This document shows, piece by piece, positions 1 through 7,000 of a stretch of 11,026 bases of DNA. The notes under the pieces are model-generated. The model made no database searches. It worked only from the letters and a program-made list of their open reading frames with translations, and was not told the origin of the DNA. This stretch comes from Fimenecus sp045613065 (lineage in GTDB: Bacteria; Bacillota; Clostridia; Oscillospirales; Acutalibacteraceae). The translations under genes and the position numbers were made by a program. The stretch is taken from contig JAZLAH010000059.1 in the NCBI GenBank assembly GCA_045613065.1, positions 1 through 11,026 of the forward strand, given 5' to 3'. Numbering within the stretch: position 1 is the stretch's first letter; every line of letters begins with the position of its first letter.

Positions 1-13
1 AGGCTTTACTGAA

Positions 14-901
14 ATGATGAAAATTGAAAAAACATATCCAAGAATCAGTCTTGAAGGCTGTGAATATATTGCCAAGGGTGCTAATGGTGCAGTTTATCGC
101 TATGATAATGAAACAATTGTAAAGCAGTATTTTAACCGTGACGCCCTCCCTGAAATTATGCAGGAACGTGAAAATTCAAGAAGAGCTTTTGTTCTTGGCG
201 TTAATACAGCCATTCCTTACGGCATTGTGCGTATTGGTGACGGATACGGCAGTATTACAGAGCTTCTTAACGCAACATCAGTTACAAAGCTTATCAGAGC
301 AAATCCCGACGATTTAAGCCAGAGCGTTGCTTACTTTGTTGATACATTAAAAGAAATTCATTCAATAGAGGTTGAAGAAGGCGCACTCCCTGATTTCAAG
401 AAATGGGTGCTTGAATGGGCTGATTTCCTTTCAGATTATCTTGAAAAAGATAAAGCAGAAAAGATGCGTACTCTTATCGAAAACATCCCTGACAGCAATT
501 ATATGATTCACGGTGATTATCATTCAAACAATGTTATGGTTCAGAATGGTGAGCCTCTTCTTATCGATATGGATACTCTTGCAGTTGGTCATCCTATACT
601 TGAGCTTGGCTCAACCTTCAACGCTTATGTCGGTTTCAGTGAGGTTGATAAAACATCTATTGAATCCTTCCTTGGAATTAATTTAGAAACAGCACACCGT
701 TTCTGGAAGCTTTCTCTTGCGCGTTATCTCAATACTGATGATGAAAATGTTATCAATGATGTTGAAAACAAAGCAAAGGTAATCGGATATATGCGTCTTC
801 TTCGCCGTTGTCTTCGCAGAAACAGTGATGAAGTAACCGTAAATCATTATAAAACAAAGCTTATTGAAGTTCTTGATAAAGTAGATACATTGGTATTCTG
901 A
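14..901 (+). CDS. APH-fold small-molecule kinase (phosphotransferase enzyme family)
   Basis: A 295-residue cytoplasmic protein with the aminoglycoside phosphotransferase/choline kinase-like fold. What is seen: an N-lobe with a short glycine-containing loop (AKGANGAVY, about residues 20-28) and a candidate ATP-binding lysine, K37, in IVKQYF. The catalytic motif is HGDYHSNN (H166, D168, N173), and IDMD (D185/D187) is the metal-binding segment. Family knowledge: such proteins transfer the ATP gamma-phosphate to a hydroxyl of a small molecule. Many clostridial members, including TIGR02172-like proteins, have no known substrate, so antibiotic resistance should not be assumed. The frame stays open to the left edge, so an upstream start is possible. 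ATG at 14 is chosen because an AGG lies 10 nt before it and the N-lobe is complete without more residues. The stop is one base before the next gene, which suggests translational coupling. Confidence 0.85.
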   Translation: MMKIEKTYPRISLEGCEYIAKGANGAVYRYDNETIVKQYFNRDALPEIMQERENSRRAFVLGVNTAIPYGIVRIGDGYGSITELLNATSVTKLIRANPDDLSQSVAYFVDTLKEIHSIEVEEGALPDFKKWVLEWADFLSDYLEKDKAEKMRTLIENIPDSNYMIHGDYHSNNVMVQNGEPLLIDMDTLAVGHPILELGSTFNAYVGFSEVDKTSIESFLGINLETAHRFWKLSLARYLNTDDENVINDVENKAKVIGYMRLLRRCLRRNSDEVTVNHYKTKLIEVLDKVDTLVF

Positions 902-902
902 T

Positions 903-1484
903 ATGAAAAAGATTTTATACATAAATGCTTGCTTCAAGGAAGGCTCACGGACAAATGAGTTGGCACAACATCTTCTCACCAATCTTGACGGAGAACTAGA
1001 GAGTGTTAATTTGTACGAAGAAAACATAAAACCTTTGGATAAGCAGACACTTTTAAAAAGGGATAATCTGTTGAAATCAGGACAAACAAATGATGATTTT
1101 CTAAAGTTAGCAAGACAGTTTGCATCAGCAGATATAATCGTTATTGCTGCACCATATTGGGACCTTCTTTTCCCTGCAATTCTGCGAATTTATCTTGAAA
1201 ACATTACCGTTTGCGGAATCACATTCCGATATTCTGAAAAAGGAATCCCCGTCGGACTCTGCAAGGCTGAGAAGTTATATTATATTACAACTTCAGGAGT
1301 CTTTATCAATGAAAACAATTTTGGATTTGATTATGTAAAAGCACTTGCTACAACATTGTTTGGAATAGAAACTGTACAATCATTTTCAGCAGAGGGACTT
1401 GATATAGAGGGTGCTGATATCGGTCAGATATTACAGCAAGCAAAAGAAAATGCAGTTAAAACACTTCACAATGAAAATAGATAA
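903..1484 (+). CDS. FMN-dependent NAD(P)H oxidoreductase, flavodoxin-2/AzoR-like
   Basis: A 193-residue cytoplasmic flavoprotein of the flavodoxin-like fold family that includes FMN-dependent NADH-azoreductases and NAD(P)H quinone reductases. Residues 1-20 form the first beta strand and the phosphate-binding loop (KKILYINACFKEGSRTNEL; the SRT motif is typical). The flavin-contact loop AAPYWDLLFPAILRIYLE is at about 82-99, and the TTSGVF strand/loop follows near 129-134. The length is normal for the family. The likely reaction is two-electron reduction of quinones, azo or nitro compounds using NAD(P)H; the physiological substrate is unknown. The gene starts one base after the kinase stop and no clear Shine-Dalgarno site is visible, so it is probably translated by coupling. 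The first plausible transcription stop downstream is the hairpin at 1755-1784. Confidence 0.85.
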   Translation: MKKILYINACFKEGSRTNELAQHLLTNLDGELESVNLYEENIKPLDKQTLLKRDNLLKSGQTNDDFLKLARQFASADIIVIAAPYWDLLFPAILRIYLENITVCGITFRYSEKGIPVGLCKAEKLYYITTSGVFINENNFGFDYVKALATTLFGIETVQSFSAEGLDIEGADIGQILQQAKENAVKTLHNENR

Positions 1485-1486
1485 AT

Positions 1487-1579
1487 CATACCCTGCAAGT
1501 TGCTAATGGCGAAATTAACCAATTAAAAGACATATTTACAAATGATATAATCACACAAACAAAAGATAATAATGATTGA
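1487..1579 (+). pseudogene. Possible short coding remnant, unrecognised
   Basis: Right after the oxidoreductase stop, one plus-strand frame is open for 30 codons (HTLQVANGEINQLKDIFTND...) and closes with TGA at 1577-1579. It has no usable start codon, and the same frame has a TAG at 1478-1480. The residue composition looks like genuine protein, but the stretch is too short to assign. It ends just before the duplicated segment begins at 1582, so it may be the stump of a gene cut at the duplication junction. It could equally be chance. Confidence 0.25.
1523..1551 (+). promoter_or_regulatory. Possible sigma-A promoter with extended -10
   Basis: A TATAAT at 1546-1551 is preceded by TG one base upstream (TGATATAAT, an extended -10). 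With a 17-bp spacer, TTAAAA at 1523-1528 serves as a weak -35 (4 of 6 matches). It would transcribe into the rubrerythrin relic and stop at the hairpin at 1755-1784. In DNA this AT-rich such matches arise by chance, so support is weak. Confidence 0.25.
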
Positions 1580-1645
1580 TTTTCATATATAGAATTTTAA
1601 AATTGTGTGATGTAATTGTGGGATAAACTCTAATATCGTTGATAT

Positions 1646-1717
1646 ATAGCCATTTATCGTGACGAGGCAAGACACGGCAAGGCATTTGAAAGTCTTTTGA
1701 AGAGATATTTCAACTAA
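1646..1717 (+). pseudogene. Rubrerythrin C-terminal relic, copy 1
   Basis: This frame reads IAIYRDEARHGKAFESLL then KRYFN and a TAA stop at 1715-1717. Family knowledge: the motif DEARHGKAFEGLLxRYF is the C-terminal helix of the diiron domain of clostridial rubrerythrins, which are peroxide-detoxifying NADH-linked enzymes. Here only the last 23 or so codons survive. Upstream in the same frame there are stops (TGA at 1640-1642, TAA at 1631-1633), and no rubredoxin or first diiron helix is visible. It is therefore a dead fragment. It is followed 37 nt later by a terminator that probably belonged to the original gene. Confidence 0.72.
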
Positions 1718-1754
1718 TCCCCTATTTATCTAAAATTTCAAATTATATTCATTT

Positions 1755-1784
1755 AAGAGTGGCTGAAAAGTCACTCTTTTTTCT
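1755..1784 (+). terminator. Rho-independent terminator, plus strand
   Basis: AAGAGTGGCT (1755-1764) pairs with AGTCACTCTT (1769-1778) in a 10-bp stem with one G-U pair, closed by a GAAA tetraloop and followed by a T run to 1784. It lies 37 nt after the rubrerythrin relic stop and is now the first strong terminator after the kinase/oxidoreductase pair. The same hairpin is present in the second repeat copy. Confidence 0.88.
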
Positions 1785-1800
1785 ATTAATGTTGAATCAC

Positions 1801-1841
1801 TAAAGCAAAACAACTCCCACAGAATCGATTCTGTAAGAGTT
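1801..1841 (-). terminator. Terminator of the protease/cohesin-like operon
   Basis: The stem AACTC (1812-1816) with GAGTT (1837-1841) encloses, across a CC/AA internal loop, the 16-nt palindrome ACAGAATCGATTCTGT (1819-1834). Read on the minus strand it is followed by GTTTTGCTTTA, a T-rich tail. It lies about 57 nt beyond the stop of the cohesin-like gene. A weaker T tract on the plus-strand side may let it act in both directions. Confidence 0.75.
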
Positions 1842-1898
1842 ATTTCATAATTATATCAGTTATTCAATTGTTATAAGAAATCAAATAAAAGATTTATC

Positions 1899-4067
1899 TT
1901 AGCCCCACCAGCCATCGCCATCAGGGTCGTTTTCATTAATAGTTGGTTTTGATTCGTCTTCTTCATCTTTTGGTAAATATGCAGAATCATTTTTCTGTTC
2001 GATTGCATGCATATCGAGAGCTTGAAGTTCTGTTTCGATTACATCAAAACCATCAACAGCACCGTCATGATTTGTGTCTGCTGCCATTAAGAACCATTTG
2101 TTATCTATGATTCCCGTACAAGTAGCAACAGAAGTGATTGTATCTTTATCAATATAATTTATTAAGCCGTCACCATTGACATCGCCATAAAGAACAACTG
2201 TGTATGTGTTAAGAAGTTCGTTTGTTGCACTATCATAGATATAAACAGTTGAACCTGTACCAACAAGGTCAGTATCTTCTAATAATGTACCGTTGATATC
2301 ATAGATTTTAACATAAGTATCTTTGTGCTTTAAGTTATCTTTAATATTAGAAACAGTATTTTCACCATAAGTAAGATATTCAATATGCATATCTGTTTCA
2401 ACAAAAACAACTGATTCGTTACCACAAGCCGAGCAAATACCGTCAACATAATTATGACCTGTCGCATCAAAATAATTATCAATATTACTGTCACCACAAG
2501 CGCAGATATGGGTTGTATAGCCTTGAGTTGTACATGTAGGAGCTATTACAACATCCTCATAAGTATGATAATGCTCAGCTGTAAAAATAGCCTTATACTC
2601 TGCGTCAGCACAACAATTTACAACCTCTTTGTCCCAACCTTTAAAGGTATAAATATAATAATCATCCTTCTCTTTAACAGGAGGCTCAGGAGGAATAACA
2701 ACATCACCATAGTTATACATATCTGATTTCAGAATTGTCCCATCTTCATTAGAAAAGGTTATTTTATATTCCAACAAAACAGAATCATCAATAAAATTAA
2801 GCAAAATACTTTCTGTTAATGAATCTGTAAGGCTTTTGCCAGTAATTGTAAAATCAGTTGACTTACAGCTATACGGATATTTTACGTCAAAAACAACCGT
2901 TAGAACTGTTTCTTCTGTTGTAATATCTGAAAGAGAAATTATATGAAATTTCAGTTCACCATTTTCCACATTCTTATCGTTAATGTTAAAGAAAGTAGGA
3001 GAAAATTCCTTAGAGCAAGAGTTATAGGAGATAAGCTCAGGGTCAAAAGCAATTACAAAATCACCTGCACCAAGATGCGAATTTGCCTCAAGCGATACTG
3101 TTAAAGAAATCTGCATATTTTCATAAGAGAAAGCTCCGTCAAGCTTCATTGCAGGAGCATCTCCGGTATAGGTATCATCAAATGCAACATTAACATTTGT
3201 CGTATACCCATTACAAGATATTGAATTCAGTTCTTTATCAATAAGTTCTTGTGCCTTGAATACAATTTTTGAAGCTTCAGTTACATTCTTGATAGTCCTG
3301 AAGGTTACTGAAACAAAGTTGGTATTTGGATAATATTCAGTACCAAGAAATGAGATATAAATTTCTCCGTTAAGCTCTGAATTAACATCAACAATTTTAT
3401 TTGTAAGAAATGCACCATTTTGTACATTAACAACCTCAAACAACTCTGAATCATAAGAAATTACTGCTGTACCTGAAGCCATCTGATAAGTGTTGAATCG
3501 ATAATTCAATGTAAATTCCTGCTCAATTGAGGTTGACACGGAACTAGTACTTGAAACAGAACAAGTCTTATTGGTAACTGCTTCTGTAATGTAAAAATTA
3601 CAGCGTGAGCCTGAAACTGAAATATCATTCAACGAATTGTCATAAGCCTCACCGATTGTAATATCAAAATATGAATTTCCCACATCAGCATCACTAAGAA
3701 CCTGATATTTGAAATAAAAGAGTCTTGTTTCTGATGCAGTTCCCTTACCGTCAAAAATGTAAGAAAACTGAATGTTATCAGTGTTTGTAACACTATCATA
3801 AATAGTACAGTTGATACTGTTATATACATTGAGAATTTTGACCTTTGCAGGGTCAAAATGAACCGTAACATCAAGAGCTGCAAGGCCCTCGGATGAATCA
3901 ATATTGACATAACAGTATGCTATATTACCCTGCTTTACAGAAGCATCAGTAGATGCGGTGATACTTTTTGCATCACCCGCATATACCAAAATACTTACCG
4001 TTGAAAATATAATCAGAAGCGCACAAACAAGACTTATAAAAGGCTTAAGCTTTTTATATATAGTCAT
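1899..4067 (-). CDS. Exported protein with three cohesin-like domains and a divergent dockerin
   Basis: A 722-residue secreted protein. Residues 1-30 form a signal peptide (KK, hydrophobic core, likely cut after VYA30). Three beta-rich domains of about 130 residues follow (34-162, 168-297, 305-435). Each has the cohesin pattern: an early hydrophobic strand, then a YD/FDPxxL/V-type strand (HFDPAKVKILNV, SYDSELFEVVNV, AFDPELISYNS), then a late TFR/FxVK strand. Next come an InlB/Flg_new-like repeat (434-497, with YTFKGWD), a Cys module (498-549, CACG and CSACG) and an X-like domain (560-627). A divergent dockerin (628-692) has calcium loops DVNGDGLINYID and DTNHDGAVDGFD. The tail is acidic and ends DPDGDGWWG. 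It has its own RBS and lies 15 nt after the protease stop. Cohesins bind dockerins in cellulosomes; whether these three bind anything is inference, because they are divergent and could be plain beta-sandwich spacers. Confidence 0.88.
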   Translation of the reverse strand: MTIYKKLKPFISLVCALLIIFSTVSILVYAGDAKSITASTDASVKQGNIAYCYVNIDSSEGLAALDVTVHFDPAKVKILNVYNSINCTIYDSVTNTDNIQFSYIFDGKGTASETRLFYFKYQVLSDADVGNSYFDITIGEAYDNSLNDISVSGSRCNFYITEAVTNKTCSVSSTSSVSTSIEQEFTLNYRFNTYQMASGTAVISYDSELFEVVNVQNGAFLTNKIVDVNSELNGEIYISFLGTEYYPNTNFVSVTFRTIKNVTEASKIVFKAQELIDKELNSISCNGYTTNVNVAFDDTYTGDAPAMKLDGAFSYENMQISLTVSLEANSHLGAGDFVIAFDPELISYNSCSKEFSPTFFNINDKNVENGELKFHIISLSDITTEETVLTVVFDVKYPYSCKSTDFTITGKSLTDSLTESILLNFIDDSVLLEYKITFSNEDGTILKSDMYNYGDVVIPPEPPVKEKDDYYIYTFKGWDKEVVNCCADAEYKAIFTAEHYHTYEDVVIAPTCTTQGYTTHICACGDSNIDNYFDATGHNYVDGICSACGNESVVFVETDMHIEYLTYGENTVSNIKDNLKHKDTYVKIYDINGTLLEDTDLVGTGSTVYIYDSATNELLNTYTVVLYGDVNGDGLINYIDKDTITSVATCTGIIDNKWFLMAADTNHDGAVDGFDVIETELQALDMHAIEQKNDSAYLPKDEEDESKPTINENDPDGDGWWG

Positions 4068-4073
4068 CTAAAG

Positions 4074-4080
4074 TCTCCTT
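4074..4080 (-). promoter_or_regulatory. RBS of the cohesin-like gene
   Basis: AAGGAGA on the minus strand, with GGAG 7 nt before the ATG at 4067-4065. It lies inside the 15-nt gap after the protease stop. It fixes the start and shows independent initiation within one operon; no promoter is visible in the gap. Confidence 0.85.
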
Positions 4081-4082
4081 TG

Positions 4083-7000
4083 TTACATTTCGATAGTTGG
4101 TACTTTACCGTTGATGTATTGGAGAATTCTGAGTGCCTCTGCTGATGATAACTCTCCGTCACCATTAAGGTCAGCACGCTTGAATTCATCATCTGAAAGA
4201 AGGAGGTCACCATTAAGACACTGCATAAGCATAAGAGCATCCTTTGTTGTGATAGTACCATTGCCGTCCACGTCACCGATGCGTGAAAGTGTTGATGCAT
4301 CCTTAATTACTACTGTATAAGGAGCATCTGCAGAGCCCTTTGTAACAGAATTTGTACCGTCAGTAGCCACAATATAATATTCAAGACCATCTAAACTTAA
4401 ATCGCTACCGAAGATTGTAGCACTATATTTATCGTTAACCTTTGACATTGCAAGTGTCTTCCAAGTATCGCTACCGATTGTTCTATAGTAGAGATTTACA
4501 TTTGCAATCTGAATATTATCATTTGCAGTACAGGAAATAACAAGATTATTTCCTGCATATCCCTGATTTACAGGAGTATGATAAATTGTCGGATTGAGTG
4601 TATCGTCAGCTGTACAGCTGACCTTACCTGCAGGAGCAGATTCGGTAAAGTCAGAAAGAACAACAGTAAATGTGTACCAATAGGTCTTGCCTGGTTCTGC
4701 GTTGTCATCAAGGAAAGATTCATCTGTAGGGAGCAATACAGAAGGATTAATCTTCACATAGTTACCATCCTTTGAATCTGCACGGTAGATGTTGTAACCC
4801 ATAAGAGTATCATAGTCATTCTGGTTCCATGTAAGCTGAATTCCTTCATTTGTAGGTGTTGCAAAGAGATTCATTGCAAGAGCAGCAGTTGTGTCAATTG
4901 TAAATTCGTGAAGCTGATATTCACCGAATACAACCTTTGTCTGGTCTTCTGCAGCACAGGCATTGTTAACTTTTAAGAAATTCTGACCATTTTCAATCTG
5001 AGCCTTAAGAGTGTATGTGCCTTCCCAGACAGTGTCACTTACATATTCACCTTCAATTTTATAATCAGCATAAGGCTCGACAGTGCCAAATGTGAGATAT
5101 GTATCCTTTGTTGTGTCCATAGGTCTGTTAAAGGTTACACGAACCTTGATTTCTTCATTGCCTACTGTTGTAATTGCATTACCGTCTTTATCAAACATCT
5201 CAACATCAACTACATAAGGCCAAAGGAGAGATGGGTCTGAAAGTGAATCATAAACATCAACAGTTGGATTACCCGAAGCATCATAATAGTTTTTAATTAC
5301 TTGATTAGCATATTTTTGATATTCCAAAGAGAAGCAGTTGTTATCAACATTATCTGCGTTTAAAAATTCAATTTGTATCAAAGAACTTGGTGATTCATCA
5401 AGCGCAACAAAATAATTATTATTAGCTGATTGCAATCTAATGCCACTAACGTGGTTAGAACCAGTATAATAAGTATTAACAACACTATTGGACAAATCAA
5501 GATAACGCTGATAAGTTGGCACATTCCCAGTCGCAATGAGACAATAACAACGATCCATATTAGTGACAGTCTTCATGATCATCTCTGAAGCATAACCAAC
5601 ATCCTCGATATAAGTATTGCAAATTGAATATGAATCATATTTATTATTTATAGAATTGATTAACATAACGTTCGCAATATAACTGCCCATATCACGTTCT
5701 CCCATAAAATAATAATGTATTAAATTACGTTCACCCAAACACTGCCTCAACATAGAATTAAAAACATCTATACTAGCACTTGAATTCGCATTTGCCATTA
5801 TTAAATTTACTGCTTCAACATAACTCAATGAAACTTGACCGTAATTTTTAATACCACAAATGAAATCTGAATATTGATTGTTAGGAGCAAGTTTAATTGT
5901 GTTATTTTGGGTTCCGTTAAAATTCAATGTTCCGTAAACGGTTATTACAGGAGAATTATAATATTCTCTATCATCATAAAACTGAATTTCACAACCCTCT
6001 TCAAAGGTTACTGTAACACCTTCAGAAATTACAACATCTTCACCTACAATGTAAAGACGGTCGTTTGTAAATACAGTATTTTCTGTAATAGTTGCGGGAA
6101 GAAGATAACCTCTGCTTACACTAAACTGCGCCTTGCCATCACCTTCGTAAACAGTATTGTCATTTTCATCCATACCGTTTTTATATGTATAACGGATATT
6201 GAAATTTGTGAGATAATCGTTAGGGCAATCAGGGCTTACAACAATTTCAAAATATTTGTCACCTGATTCTCTTTCAGAGTATGTACCGATATCTGAAAGT
6301 TGAAGTGTTGAATTAACAAAGGTGAAGTAAGGGTCGGTCATGCCCATTCCACGGTCTGTATCGATAGAAACATTTACATCAGTTGCAACACCACCACGGT
6401 TGTGAAGTGAGAAGTAAAGACGAACTGTTTCACCTGCATCAATAACACCGTTACCATTGTTTTTGCTATTGATAGCTGCGCTATCATCAATACTGTAATC
6501 GTAGAGGTTAACTTCAGGCTTTGGAAGTTTTGTAAGTGCTTCAACAACATCGGCAACAGAGTGTGCAGTGTCTGTTTCGTGGTCTAAGATATGAGGATTT
6601 ACTGTACCAGTATTAACAATCTGAGACTGAATAAACTTAGTAGAATAAACCTCTCTGTCAGAAAAGTTTGAACGAAGAAGTGCGGCAATACCAGAAACTG
6701 TAGGAGCAGCCATTGATGTACCACTAAGGCAAGCATATTTATCACTTGGCCAAGTTGAGCCAACACCTTCACCTACTGCATAAACCTCATACTCAACTGA
6801 ATTATAAGGATTATGGTCATAGTTTGAGAAAGAAGAAATATGTTTACCGTCTTTATCGGTACTCATAACGCCGATAACATAAGGAAGAGCAGCAGGATAG
6901 CTAACCTTAACTACGTCACAAGTCTTACAAGACAAGTCGTTACAAGCACCGTCATTACCTGCAGCTGCAACAAGAACACATGCATTATAAGCATCCTGAA

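Larger units (their letters stand above)
1582..2458. repeat. Direct segmental duplication, copy 1
   Basis: This 877-bp segment aligns in the same orientation with 8217-9096. It contains, left to right, a decayed stretch, a rubrerythrin 3' relic, two hairpins, and the last 186 codons of the minus-strand cohesin-like gene. The coding part aligns without gaps; the noncoding part differs by a few single-base indels. Some blocks are nearly perfect. One block of about 50 nt around 2088-2138 matches 8726-8776 with no difference seen, and 2267-2377 has only about four mismatches. Homology stops sharply near 2458, where the two proteins become unrelated. Confidence 0.93.

Noticed and set aside
683..1027. 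Minus-strand frame of 114 codons across the kinase/oxidoreductase junction
   Set aside because: It is the complement of two well-supported genes, has no RBS and a low-quality composition.
1819..1834. Perfect 16-nt palindrome ACAGAATCGATTCTGT as a repressor operator
   Set aside because: It forms the inner stem of a terminator-like hairpin just past a stop codon and is repeated, with one change (CG to TG in the centre), in the same place beyond the VWA gene. It is not near a promoter.
1582..2458. Insertion sequence or transposon as the cause of the repeats
   Set aside because: No transposase, terminal inverted repeats or target-site duplication were seen at the copy borders. The unit looks like a segmental duplication.
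5874..6266. Plus-strand frame of 130 codons opposite the protease
   Set aside because: It is antisense to a confirmed coding region, and its Ile/Cys/Asn-rich product is typical of shadow frames. No promoter or RBS was seen.
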